Assembly: GCA_003327425.1 (NCBI GenBank)
Contig: QOQW01000013.1
Coordinates: forward strand, 125,351 to 159,523
Length of the DNA: 34,173 bases
Direction of reading: 5' to 3'
Source of the DNA: Candidatus Ozemibacter sibiricus
Lineage (GTDB): Bacteria; Muiribacteriota; Ozemobacteria; Ozemobacterales; Ozemobacteraceae
The stretch's first letter is position 1; each line of letters starts with the position of its first letter. Of the stretch, positions 24,830 through 33,190 are shown in pieces. The notes beneath the pieces are model-generated. The model was not told where the DNA came from. It saw only the letters and a list, made by a program, of their open reading frames with translations, and made no database searches. The position numbers and the translations under genes were made by a program.

Positions 24830-24864
24830 CGACCGGGCCGGCTCGTCGGCCCGGTCGTTCTTTT
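24830..24864 (+). terminator. Rho-independent terminator after the metallopeptidase gene
   Basis: A perfect 11-bp stem, CGACCGGGCCG (24830-24840) with CGGCCCGGTCG (24847-24857), and a 6-nt loop is followed by TTCTTTT (24858-24864). It separates the first STAS/metallopeptidase unit from the second STAS/pseudopilin unit. Confidence 0.85.
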
Positions 24865-24943
24865 GGGAAGCTCAGGAGGGGACTCGCGCTCGCACCGCCC
24901 CAATAGCGGGAGACGAGGGTTTATGGTAAGGTAGGGGCTGGAT

Positions 24944-25297
24944 ATGGAAGCCTTCACGATCCACGAGGAAGACCTGCAGGGCACCCCGGTATTGACCGTC
25001 CAGGGCTATTTCTCGGACGTCACCGGCCGGGACCTCCTGACCCGCCTCGAACGCCTGATCGGCACGGGCCGGACGACCTGCATCATCGATCTAGGCCCCT
25101 GCACCGTCATCAACAGCCCCGGGCTCGGCACCATGCTCGACCTCACCCTCAAGGTGGTCGACGATCTGCGCGGCCGCTTGATCCTGACCGGGCTCGATCG
25201 GGTCAAGACCAGCGTCCTCGAGATGGTCGGCGTGCTGGCCATGGTCACCGTCGCCCCCGACCGCGCCGCCGCCCTGCGCCAGGCCCAGACGCCATGA
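24944..25297 (+). CDS. STAS-domain protein, copy 2, coupled to pseudopilin genes
   Basis: A 117-residue single STAS domain: PVLTVQGYF, IIDLGPCTVINSPGLGTMLDL, LILTGLDRVKTSVLEMVGV. Asp49 and Ser58 fall at the same positions as in copy 1, and the shared GPC-VINS and GLDRVK-SVLEMVG blocks show recent common origin. AGGGG lies six bases before the ATG. It follows a terminator, so it begins a new transcript; no convincing -35/-10 pair was found. Its stop overlaps the next ATG as ATGA, putting an anti-anti-sigma-type protein in one coupled unit with three pseudopilin genes. A role in regulating or localising that secretion or pilus assembly is inferred. Confidence 0.9.
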   Translation: MEAFTIHEEDLQGTPVLTVQGYFSDVTGRDLLTRLERLIGTGRTTCIIDLGPCTVINSPGLGTMLDLTLKVVDDLRGRLILTGLDRVKTSVLEMVGVLAMVTVAPDRAAALRQAQTP

Positions 25298-27450
25298 ACC
25301 GCCCGCCGCCCCGCGATGGCCGCCGGCAGCATCGCGTGACGGCGCCCCGCCCGGCCGGCCGGACGACGCCTCGCGCCGCGCCGCGACCCGGCCCGCGGCG
25401 CCCGCGGCGCCGCGGCTCGGCCATGTTCGTGGTCATGCTCGTGCTGATCGTCCTGACCGCCCTCTCGGTCGCCTTCTACCAGATGTCGCGGGAGGCCCGC
25501 GCCAGCGCCTTCCTCATCGAACAGAAAAGCATCCTGCGCGAACTGGCCGAAGCCGCCCAGGACGAAGCCTTCGCCCGCCTCGCCGCCGCCACCGCCGATC
25601 CGACCAGCGCCGCCAGCCAGTGGCTGACCGGCCCGCGCACCGGCGAACTGGCCCTGTCCGTCCCCCTCACCGCCGGCCAGGCGGGAAGCATGCTCCGCTC
25701 CGACCTGGAGGCCCGCTTCGCCGCGGTGCTCCGGTGCGTCGAGGCGCGCACCAGCGACAGCAAGGGCTCGCCCTTCGCGCCCGGCGAGGCGCTCGGCACC
25801 GCCGAGATCGCCGTCACCGTCGAGCTGCACCCCCGCTGGTCGGGCTGGAAGAAGACCACCCCCTATGCCAGCTGTTCCATCATCCGCCACCACGATTTCA
25901 AGGTGGTGTCGGTGGTCAGCCCCCGCCAGAACGCTTCCCCGCGCACCGCCTACGCCCACAACTGGGTGCTCGATTACGTCCTGCTGCTGCGCCACGGCCT
26001 GCGGGAGTTCCGCCAGCAGCACGGCGAGCCGCTCAACCCCTCGCAGACCACGGTGGTCATCGACCAGAACGCCCTGGCCGGCACCCCCGAGCGGCTCGGC
26101 AAGATCTTCATCGGCGGCACCACCGATCCGAGCGGTCCTTCGACCGCCGGGCCCAACGAAACGCCGCGCGGCAACCATGTGTTCGCCAACATCGACGAGT
26201 CGATGGCGGCGCTGATCCCCCCCTTCCAGAAAGTGGGAACCCGCCGCATCGGCCTCGACGAATGCTGCCTGCTGCTGCCCCGGCTGAACGCGGCCCGCCG
26301 CTATCTGGCCGGGCTGGAGGGCGTCTTCTCGGCCCGCCACGTGCCCTTGCTGCGGCCGCCTGCCGGCTACCAGGGCAGCCCCGAAGCCGAGGCCGAGCTG
26401 TCGGCTCGCAACGGCGCGCTCAACGCGGCTCAGGGCGCCGAAGCCACCATCGCCACCGGCCTCTACCTGCTCGGCAAGGAGCCCGCCCGCGCCGCCGACA
26501 GCGCCTTCGCCGCCGCCATCCTGGAAGGCGCCATCCGCCAGCGGTTCCTGTATTTCTCGTATTTCCACCTCGATCTGTCCCGGGTGTCGGGAGCCTCGGC
26601 CCAGGACATCGCCGACCTGCAGCGGCTGCTCATCCCGTGCATCCCGCCGGGGCCGCAGCCCATCCGCGATGATACGCTGCGCGCCTTCACCGAAGGGCTC
26701 GCCCGCCTCGAAGCCCGCTATGGCAACGCCCCCGGCACGCCGGTCCTGACCTCGCGCCTGCAGGACGGCTTCTTGTACCAGGGCGGGCAGAGCGGACCGG
26801 TGCCGCCCGCCGGCGCCGCCTTCGCCGCGCCCCGGCCCGCTTTCTTCGATTACCGGGGGCAGCCAGCCGAGCTGACCCAGTCCGGGAAGGACGGCTGGCC
26901 CTACCGGCACTACGGCCTGTGGGACCGCAAACTCGAAACGGCCGACCAGCTCGAGACGTTCGGCATCCTCGACCGCCAGAAAGGCGAGCTGCGCCTGCGC
27001 GGCGTGATCGGCGTCAACGATTACGTCACCCTCGGCGCCGCCGGCCAGCCCCCGCTGAAGATCCGCGGCCAGGGCGTGCTCGTGGCCAAGGGGTTCCGCC
27101 TGCTGTCCGGCCTCGAGAAAGCTGCCGGCGAGCCGGTGGAGCCGATCTGCGTGCTCTTTGCCCGCGACCAGTCGATCCTGGTCGAGACCTCCGACCCCAT
27201 CCAGGCGTCCCTGATCGCGCTGGGCGCCCCCGGCAACCCGCTGGCGGTGCTTCCCCAGAAGACGCTCGCCCTGCAGGGCTGCCTGGCCGCCGATGAACTG
27301 CGGCCCGAACGCTGGGCGCCGGGAGTCGAGCATGTCCTGCGCTATGACCCCGCCCTCAAACCCGGCCGGCCCGTGCTGCAGATCAACCTCGCCCGCTGGA
27401 TCACCTTCCAAAAGGTCATCGAAAGCGAAACCCCGGAGGGGGCCACATGA
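25294..27450 (+). CDS. PilX/GspK-like pseudopilin-family protein
   Basis: A 718-residue protein with an Arg/Pro-rich leader of about 41 residues, then RRRGSAMFVVMLVLIVLTALS, a hydrophobic helix (42-64) and an amphipathic continuation (REARASAFLIEQKSILRELAEAAQDEAF). This is the arrangement of PilX-type minor pilins and GspK-type proteins, which have RG(S/V)A before the helix instead of GFTLIE. The large remaining domain (650 residues) is not recognisable and is much bigger than PilX. The start is fixed by the ATGA overlap with the STAS gene; the end overlaps the next pilin gene in the same way. Likely a minor component at the tip of a pilus or pseudopilus in the inner membrane/periplasm. Confidence 0.8.
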   Translation: MNRPPPRDGRRQHRVTAPRPAGRTTPRAAPRPGPRRPRRRGSAMFVVMLVLIVLTALSVAFYQMSREARASAFLIEQKSILRELAEAAQDEAFARLAAATADPTSAASQWLTGPRTGELALSVPLTAGQAGSMLRSDLEARFAAVLRCVEARTSDSKGSPFAPGEALGTAEIAVTVELHPRWSGWKKTTPYASCSIIRHHDFKVVSVVSPRQNASPRTAYAHNWVLDYVLLLRHGLREFRQQHGEPLNPSQTTVVIDQNALAGTPERLGKIFIGGTTDPSGPSTAGPNETPRGNHVFANIDESMAALIPPFQKVGTRRIGLDECCLLLPRLNAARRYLAGLEGVFSARHVPLLRPPAGYQGSPEAEAELSARNGALNAAQGAEATIATGLYLLGKEPARAADSAFAAAILEGAIRQRFLYFSYFHLDLSRVSGASAQDIADLQRLLIPCIPPGPQPIRDDTLRAFTEGLARLEARYGNAPGTPVLTSRLQDGFLYQGGQSGPVPPAGAAFAAPRPAFFDYRGQPAELTQSGKDGWPYRHYGLWDRKLETADQLETFGILDRQKGELRLRGVIGVNDYVTLGAAGQPPLKIRGQGVLVAKGFRLLSGLEKAAGEPVEPICVLFARDQSILVETSDPIQASLIALGAPGNPLAVLPQKTLALQGCLAADELRPERWAPGVEHVLRYDPALKPGRPVLQINLARWITFQKVIESETPEGAT

Positions 27451-28013
27451 GCGACCGCCCCCCGCGCGCGGTCTGCCCGCGGCGACCGCGCCTCGCCCCG
27501 TCGGGCCGACCGGCTCGGCCCTCCTCCTCGCCCGCCATCGGTCGCCGGGGCGGGCGCGCGCCGCGTCGCGCCTTCACCCTGATCGAAGTGCTGGTGGCCA
27601 TGATCTTCCTGTCGCTGGCCCTGCTCAGCCTGATGTGGATGAACCAGGCCTCCACCCGCGGCGCCATGGATGCCTACTACGAGTTCCTCGGCCAATCCCT
27701 GGCCCAGGAACCCCTGGAAGTCTACCGCGCGCTGGGCTACGACTGGCTGGCCCGCAACCCCTCCGGGCTGCCCGACCTGCCGATCGGCGCCTGGCAGGAT
27801 GTCAGCGACGGCCCGACCCCCGATCTCGGGCGACCGGCCGAAGCCGGCTTCTTCTCCCGGCTGATCGAGACGGCCAGGATCACTGACGGCACCGGCCTGT
27901 CGGCCCTGCGCCTCACCGTCACCGTGCGGCCTCGCCAATTGGGACGGGTCGAAGCCTGGCTGACCCGGAACCAGATCACCCGCACCGCCCTCCTCTTCCC
28001 GCGACCGCCATGA
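27447..28013 (+). CDS. Type IV pilin-like minor pseudopilin (PilV/GspI-like)
   Basis: A 188-residue protein with a class III signal: RRAFTLIEVLVAMIFLSLALLSLM, mature Phe43 and the conserved Glu at mature position 5 (Glu47). The residue before the cleavage site is Ala42 instead of the usual Gly. The leader is 42 residues and Arg/Pro-rich, far longer than in typical pilins, and no later start codon is available. The short C-terminal region (about 145 residues) fits PilV/GspI minor pilins. It overlaps both neighbours by ATGA. It would be processed by a prepilin peptidase encoded elsewhere and join a pilus or type II secretion pseudopilus. Confidence 0.85.
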   Translation: MSDRPPRAVCPRRPRLAPSGRPARPSSSPAIGRRGGRAPRRAFTLIEVLVAMIFLSLALLSLMWMNQASTRGAMDAYYEFLGQSLAQEPLEVYRALGYDWLARNPSGLPDLPIGAWQDVSDGPTPDLGRPAEAGFFSRLIETARITDGTGLSALRLTVTVRPRQLGRVEAWLTRNQITRTALLFPRPP

Positions 28014-28840
28014 ACCAGCCCCGCCCTTCCACCCCTGCACGCCTCGCCACGCGGCCCCGCCCGGACGGCCAGCCAGCTCGGGCCGAGCGGGCCGGCTTCA
28101 CTCTGGTCGAGATGATGATCGTCGTGGCGTGCGTCGTGCTGCTGCTCGCCCCGATGCTGCTGATTCTACGCTCGGGAGCGCAGGTTTCCCGCAAAGGCAT
28201 GGTGCAGATCGATACCACCATGCAAGCCCGCCGCATCCTGCACCTGATCCATGACGACCTCAAGAACGCCTGCGTCTCGACCGGCAACCGCACCTGGATC
28301 GACTTCCCCGATCTGCTGCAGGAAGCCGGCACCGCCCCGACCTTCCAGTATGTCTTCTGCCGCTTCCCCTTCCGCGGCGAGATTTCCCAGACCGTGCCGG
28401 CGCCACGCTCCGGGTTCAGCCCCCGCCGGGCCAGCCGGGTCCGCTACACGGTGGAAAAACCGACCGGCAGCCGCTTCCTGCACTTGATTCGCGAAGAGAC
28501 CTTCCACCCGTCCCACCCGCTGGCGGCCACCTTTCCCGGCGGCACGTGGCGCCGGGTGCTGACCGAGCGGGTCAACTACTTCCGCATCCAGCCCTGGGAG
28601 ATCCCCGACCCCAGCCAGCCCGGCAGCCGCCAGTTCGTCTGGTGGGTGACCCTGCAACTGGTCGACGTCGACCCCAGCCAGCGCACCCCGCCCGCTCCCA
28701 GCGGCGACCTGTGGACCGACCGCGGCAAAGGCCTCATCATCGCCGATTTCTACGACGTGGTCTACCCCGAGTTCTTCAACGCCTTCTGGCGCCAGCCGTT
28801 GATCAACCGCAACTGGCACACCATCATCGAGGAACCCTGA
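28010..28840 (+). CDS. Type IV pilin-like minor pseudopilin (PilW/GspJ-like)
   Basis: A 276-residue protein with a 29-residue leader rich in Arg and Pro, then the canonical prepilin site AG|FTLVEMMIVVACVVLLLAPM (Gly29/Phe30, Glu34 at mature position 5). The size and the pattern after the helix (MQARRILHLIHDDLKNACVS) fit PilW/GspJ-like minor pilins. It begins in an ATGA overlap with the previous pilin gene and ends the four-gene coupled set (STAS, PilX-like, PilV-like, PilW-like). No hairpin is seen in the 75 nt before galT, which has its own promoter. Confidence 0.87.
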   Translation: MNQPRPSTPARLATRPRPDGQPARAERAGFTLVEMMIVVACVVLLLAPMLLILRSGAQVSRKGMVQIDTTMQARRILHLIHDDLKNACVSTGNRTWIDFPDLLQEAGTAPTFQYVFCRFPFRGEISQTVPAPRSGFSPRRASRVRYTVEKPTGSRFLHLIREETFHPSHPLAATFPGGTWRRVLTERVNYFRIQPWEIPDPSQPGSRQFVWWVTLQLVDVDPSQRTPPAPSGDLWTDRGKGLIIADFYDVVYPEFFNAFWRQPLINRNWHTIIEEP

Positions 28841-28880
28841 AGCCCCGTCTGGCGGCGGGCCGCCGGACACAGCAGGGAAG

Positions 28881-28909
28881 TTGGCAGTCGCCGGGCGACG
28901 TGGTAGAAT
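28881..28909 (+). promoter_or_regulatory. Sigma-70-type promoter of galT, leaderless
   Basis: TTGGCA (about 28881-28886), a 17-nt spacer and TAGAAT (about 28904-28909) end six bases before the ATG at 28916, with no room for a ribosome binding site. This is the clearest promoter in the window. Confidence 0.75.
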
Positions 28910-28915
28910 CCGACC

Positions 28916-29923
28916 ATGATCCGGCAGAATCCGGTCACCAAGGGCTGGGTGATCATGGCTCCCCAGCGGGCCCGACGGCCGACGACAGGCGCCGAGGTCT
29001 CGACCGCCCCCGAAGCGATCCCCGATCGCCGGGGCGATTGCCCATTCTGCAAAGGCCCTGAAGGGGAAGACCGCAAGCCCTCCATCATCCTGCATGACGA
29101 GCGGGGGTGGTACCTGTACGTCATCCCCAACCGCTTCCCGGCTTTGTCCCCTGATGTAGCCCCCGAGCGCCTCCGCGAGGGCGGCCGGCTGGCCGTCGGC
29201 GGCTTCGGCCTCGCCGAAGTGGTGGTCGAATCGAACGACCACTGGGGGTACCTCTACAAGCGCTCCGCCCATGAGGTTCGCGACCTGTTCGGCGTCTTCC
29301 AATCCCGGACGGCCGCCCTCCTCAAAGATCCCCGCATCCAGCAGGTCATCGTGTTCCAGAACTGCGGGCCCCGGGCCGGCGCCAGCCAGCCCCACCCCCA
29401 CTCGCAGATCTATGCCTTGCCGATCGTGCCGGCCAACATCCGGCGGGAGATCGAATGCCGGCGCCAGTTCTACGACAACGAAGGTCTCTGCCCGGCCTGC
29501 CACGAACTCGAGCGCGAGCTGCACGAGAACCAACGGGTGATCTTCAAGAACGACCTGGTGGTCGCCTACTGCCCCTGGGCCTCCGAAGTCCCCTACGAGA
29601 TCCACTTCCTGCCGCGCCGACATGCGACCTGCCTGACCCTGCTCGACGCCAGGCTGCTCGACGCCCTGGCCGATGCGGTTCGCACCATGCTCTGCCGGTT
29701 GATCAGCCTGCTGGGCACGGTCGATTACAATCTGCTGATCGACACCGCCCCCCGCGACGAACGCGATGCCCCGTTCTTCCACCTGCGGGTGCGCCTCATG
29801 CCCCGCCTGGCCACCCCCGCCGGCTTCGAGATCGCCACCGGCATCCCGGTCAACACCGTGCTGCCCGAGAACGCCGCCAGAGAGCTTGCCGGCCCCGCCC
29901 TCAACGACCCCAGCCCGTTCTGA
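28916..29923 (+). CDS. galT: Galactose-1-phosphate uridylyltransferase GalT
   Basis: The 335-residue protein has the HIT-superfamily active site ASQPHPHSQIY, with His160-Pro-His162; His162 would form the uridylyl intermediate. Zinc-type cysteines appear as CPFC (Cys42, Cys45) and a later CPAC. Other family blocks are NRFPALSPD, FQNCGPRAGAS, EIHFLPRRH, YNLLIDTAP, HLRVRLMPR and GFEIATGIPVNTVLPE. The enzyme exchanges UMP between UDP-glucose and galactose-1-phosphate in the Leloir pathway in the cytoplasm. No galK or galE is in the window; with a different partner it could serve another sugar-1-phosphate. The start follows directly from the leaderless promoter. Confidence 0.92.
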   Translation: MIRQNPVTKGWVIMAPQRARRPTTGAEVSTAPEAIPDRRGDCPFCKGPEGEDRKPSIILHDERGWYLYVIPNRFPALSPDVAPERLREGGRLAVGGFGLAEVVVESNDHWGYLYKRSAHEVRDLFGVFQSRTAALLKDPRIQQVIVFQNCGPRAGASQPHPHSQIYALPIVPANIRREIECRRQFYDNEGLCPACHELERELHENQRVIFKNDLVVAYCPWASEVPYEIHFLPRRHATCLTLLDARLLDALADAVRTMLCRLISLLGTVDYNLLIDTAPRDERDAPFFHLRVRLMPRLATPAGFEIATGIPVNTVLPENAARELAGPALNDPSPF

Positions 29924-30010
29924 GCCCTTTCCGAGCCCGCCGCCGGTCGCCCGGGTTCCTCCGGGGGCCGGATCGACCGCGGCACCGCCCCCCTGCCCCC
30001 AGCCGCCGAG

Positions 30011-30042
30011 CGGGCCGGCCCATTCCTGAGGGCCCCGGCCCG
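30011..30042 (+). terminator. GC-rich hairpin after galT, possible terminator
   Basis: CGGGCCGG plus CCC (30011-30021) can pair with GGG plus CCGGCCCG (30030-30042) around an 8-nt loop, with a two-base bulge. There is no U-tract; it directly abuts the htpG -35 box. Confidence 0.45.
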
Positions 30043-30044
30043 GC

Positions 30045-30074
30045 TTGCCTCGGCCCCCGGTTTTGGTGTACTGA
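30045..30074 (+). promoter_or_regulatory. Probable promoter of htpG
   Basis: TTGCCT (30045-30050) and TACTGA (30069-30074), 18-nt spacer, lie 60 nt before the start codon. No CIRCE-like inverted repeat or clear heat-shock sigma site is seen nearby. Confidence 0.5.
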
Positions 30075-30134
30075 TATCTGCCGCCCGCCCCGGGCGGGAT
30101 GCGAGTCACCCCATTTCCACCAAGGAGTACCAGC

Positions 30135-32087
30135 ATGTCTACGGAAACGCGATTCGAATTCAAGGCCGAAGCCAGGCAAATCCTCGATCTGATGATCCAT
30201 TCGGTCTACTCGCACCGGGAGATCTTCCTGCGCGAGCTGATCTCGAACGCCTCCGATGCTCTCGACAAGCTGCGTTTCGAGGCGCTCACCAATGACGCCC
30301 TGCGCCCCTTGACGGAAGATCTCCATATCCGCATCACGGCCGACCCCAAAGAGCGCACCTTGTCGGTCAGCGACAACGGGATCGGCATGAACCGCGACGA
30401 GATTCTGCAATACATCGGCACCATCGCCAAGTCGGGCACCCGTGATTTCGCCAAAGCCCTCAAGGAAGCCAAGGACAAGACCTCGGCCCCCGAGTTCATC
30501 GGCCAGTTCGGTGTCGGCTTCTATTCGAGCTTCATGGTGGCCGACAAGGTGACCCTGGTGTCGCGCCGCGCCGGCGACACCAAGGCCTGGAAGTGGGAAT
30601 CGGACGGCACCGGCACCTTCACCCTCGAAGAGTCCGCCCGCGACAGCCACGGCACCACCGTGATGCTGCACCTCAAGCCCATCGACAAGGATGACGACGA
30701 CGCCGAGGACTACACGCAGGAGTGGGTCATCCGCGATATCGTCCGCAAATACAGCGATTTCGTGGCCTACCCCATCCGCATGAAGGTCGAGCGGCAGAAA
30801 TGGCCGAAGGATGCCGACGGCAAGACCCCGCCCGACGCCAAGCCCGAGACCGTGATCGAGGATGAGACCCTCAACTCGATGAAGGCGATCTGGATGCGCC
30901 CCGAGAAAGAGGTCTCCGAAGAAGAGTACAAAGAGTTCTACAAGCACATCAGCCACGACTGGAACGACCCGCTGCGCCGCATCGTCTTCAAGCTCGAAGG
31001 CACCACCAGCGAGTTCCGCGCCCTCCTCTTCCTGCCCAGCAAGCCGACCCCCGAGATGTTCCTGCAGCCCAAGGAGCGCGGCATCCACTTGTACATCAAG
31101 CGCGTCTTCATCATGAACGACTGCAAGGAGCTGATCCCCGAGTACCTGCGCTTCGTGCGCGGCGTCGTCGATTCCGAAGATCTCTCGCTGAACATCTCGC
31201 GCGAGATCCTGCAGCACAACAAGCAGATCCAGATCATCAAGAAGAGCGTCACCCGCAAGGTGCTCGACACCTTCAAGGCCATGCGCAACGAGGACCGCAA
31301 GAAGTTCCTCGAGTTCTGGAAGGATTTCGGCGCGACGATCAAGGAAGGCCTGTTCAAGGCCGAAGAGGATCGCGACAAGCTGTTCGAGGTCTGTCTCTTC
31401 CCCTCGACCGCCGCGGGCGACGACCTCTGCACCCTCGAGGAATACGTCGAGCGCATGAAACCGGGCCAGGACGCCATCTACTACGTCACCGGCGAGACCC
31501 GCACCACCATGGAGAACTCGCCCCTGCTCGAAGCGTTCCGCGACAAGGGGTACGAGGTGCTGCTGCTGTCCGACCCGGTCGATGAGGTCTGGGTGCAGTT
31601 CGTGCGCGAGTACAAGGGGAAGCGGCTGGTCTCGGCCGCCAAGGGCGACGTCAAGCTGGGCACCGAGGAAGAGAAGAAGAAAGCCGAAGAAGCCGTCAAG
31701 CAAAAGAGCGAGACCTACAAGGACCTGCTCGAGTTCCTCAAGACCAGGCTCTCCGATCACCTCAAGGACGTGCGCCTGTCGAGCCGCCTGACCAGCTCGC
31801 CCGCCTGTCTCGTCGGCGATCTGGGCGACATGAGCCCCCACATGGAGACCCTGCTCAAAGCCTCGGGCAAGGAGCTGCCCAAGGTCAAGCGCATCCTCGA
31901 GCTGAACCCCGATCACCCGCTGGTCGAGAAGATGCAGGCCCTCTTCGCCAAGAACAAGGAAGATCCCGTCCTCCTCGACACCGCCGAGATCTTGTATAAC
32001 CAGGCCCTGATCGCCGAGGGCGGCAAGCCCGAGAACCCCGCCGCCTTCAGCAAGAAGGTGGCCGACCTGCTGCTGAAAGCGCTCTGA
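30135..32087 (+). CDS. htpG: HSP90-family chaperone HtpG
   Basis: The start at 30135 is chosen because AAGGAG stands seven bases before it; an in-frame ATG 36 nt upstream has no such site and adds residues outside the family. The 650-residue product has all HtpG landmarks: FEFKAEARQILDLMIHSVYSH in pieces at the N-terminus, FLRELISNASDALDKLRFEAL, the ATP-binding DNGIGM and the EFIGQFGVGFYSSFMVAD lid loop, then DSEDLSLNISREILQ and YYVTGE in the middle domain. The acidic/Lys-rich stretch after KLGTEEEKKK precedes the C-terminal dimerisation domain. It is a cytoplasmic ATP-dependent chaperone. No co-chaperone gene is next to it. Confidence 0.96.
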   Translation: MSTETRFEFKAEARQILDLMIHSVYSHREIFLRELISNASDALDKLRFEALTNDALRPLTEDLHIRITADPKERTLSVSDNGIGMNRDEILQYIGTIAKSGTRDFAKALKEAKDKTSAPEFIGQFGVGFYSSFMVADKVTLVSRRAGDTKAWKWESDGTGTFTLEESARDSHGTTVMLHLKPIDKDDDDAEDYTQEWVIRDIVRKYSDFVAYPIRMKVERQKWPKDADGKTPPDAKPETVIEDETLNSMKAIWMRPEKEVSEEEYKEFYKHISHDWNDPLRRIVFKLEGTTSEFRALLFLPSKPTPEMFLQPKERGIHLYIKRVFIMNDCKELIPEYLRFVRGVVDSEDLSLNISREILQHNKQIQIIKKSVTRKVLDTFKAMRNEDRKKFLEFWKDFGATIKEGLFKAEEDRDKLFEVCLFPSTAAGDDLCTLEEYVERMKPGQDAIYYVTGETRTTMENSPLLEAFRDKGYEVLLLSDPVDEVWVQFVREYKGKRLVSAAKGDVKLGTEEEKKKAEEAVKQKSETYKDLLEFLKTRLSDHLKDVRLSSRLTSSPACLVGDLGDMSPHMETLLKASGKELPKVKRILELNPDHPLVEKMQALFAKNKEDPVLLDTAEILYNQALIAEGGKPENPAAFSKKVADLLLKAL

Positions 32088-32395
32088 TCGGCGGGCCGCG
32101 CCCCGCTGCGCCCCGCCGGTGGCCCTGGGCCGGATCAAGCCCCCGCCGGCGGGGCGCCGTCTGTGCCGACCATCGCGCGCGTCTGCCCCCGGCGGCCGTG
32201 CTCCTCTTTACTGCTGGTGGCTCCCGGTCGCTACCGAGGGCGGATGGCCCTCCTCTGCATCAGATGAACCGGAGGCTGTGTCGCTCGCTTCCCCTCTCCT
32301 ATCGAAACGGCCTTCGAAGGAACATCTGTTCCAAGTCGACGACCAGAGGCCATGCCTGGTAAGCATCGAAGGAAGCCACCGACAGTGAAGTCAAC
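32088..32395. other. Intergenic region after htpG, with long-loop inverted repeat
   Basis: No credible gene. A perfect 12-bp inverted repeat, GCGCCCCGCCGG (32108-32119) with CCGGCGGGGCGC (32146-32157), spans a 26-nt loop and may end htpG transcription, but has no U-tract. Base composition falls from here to the right edge. Confidence 0.5.
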
Positions 32396-33190
32396 TTAAC
32401 GAAACTCCGGCGGAATGGTGGTTTCCGTCGTGAAGGGTATGCCTTCTTTCTTCAATTGCGCCGTGATCGTTCGGTAATGGTCCGGCCGAATGCGGCCTCG
32501 ATCGGGCAGGAGGCGGGGGTTATCGAAGGCAAAAGGAACCGGGTAGACTTCTCCATCTACCTCGTGCGCATCGATGAACTGGGAATAATTCGCCAGGATT
32601 GGCATCACCTGGGGTACGTTTTCGGTGGCCACACGATAGGTGATGATTTGGAGAGACGTCAAAGCCCCGAAAGTTCCTTGAGGAATTGCTTTCTGCATGG
32701 CTTCGACGATTTCTTGCATCTTTTTCATAGGACAGGACTCCACGAGAGTGACGATCCCTTGCCCGGGGTAGAAGATTTGAACCGACGGATTGGCTTTCGG
32801 ATCCTTGAGCAGCACGAAGTCGGTTGTCCCTTGCAAGCGCAGACGAAATGCCAGTTGGAGATCGGGCGAACCCGGATACCCCTCTTTCAATTTCATGACG
32901 CAAAGAACAGAAGCCAGGTCAAAGCACGGGGGAAGATCGAGGCTCGCGGCGCCATCGATGAAAAACAGCCTGACCGAATCCTCGATGATGCCATCGGCCC
33001 CGAAGACTTTTTTGGCCTCGGCCAGCGCATGACGAGAAAAAAACTCCAGGTTCAACGTCACCGCGCCGTCCTGCAGTTCCTGCAAAAAGCTGGTGGTGTG
33101 AGGATCAGCGGCCGAACAGGGGAAGCCGGCAGCCAAGGACAGGACCAGCACCACCAAGGGCAACATCTGAGAAAGTCTTCGACAATGCAT
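32396..33190 (-). CDS. Secreted protein of unknown function
   Basis: The start at 33190 is chosen because AAGGAGA lies about seven bases upstream and it opens a clean Sec signal peptide: MHCRRLSQ, hydrophobic LPLVVLVLSLAAG, then a CSA-AD cleavage region. The product is 264 residues. The mature part is a mixed alpha/beta sequence with three or four cysteines (PCFDLASVLC, ESCPMKKM) and no motif I recognise. It looks like a periplasmic or released single-domain protein. Gene composition is less GC-rich than the window average, as is the flanking DNA, which hints at an accessory origin. No clear promoter was found. Confidence 0.75.
   Translation of the reverse strand: MHCRRLSQMLPLVVLVLSLAAGFPCSAADPHTTSFLQELQDGAVTLNLEFFSRHALAEAKKVFGADGIIEDSVRLFFIDGAASLDLPPCFDLASVLCVMKLKEGYPGSPDLQLAFRLRLQGTTDFVLLKDPKANPSVQIFYPGQGIVTLVESCPMKKMQEIVEAMQKAIPQGTFGALTSLQIITYRVATENVPQVMPILANYSQFIDAHEVDGEVYPVPFAFDNPRLLPDRGRIRPDHYRTITAQLKKEGIPFTTETTIPPEFR

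Noticed and set aside
30099-30134. Upstream start for HtpG
   Set aside because: No ribosome site, whereas the ATG at 30135 has AAGGAG at the right distance and matches the family N-terminus.
29901-32138. Long minus-strand frame opposite htpG
   Set aside because: Antisense of a highly conserved chaperone; no independent support.
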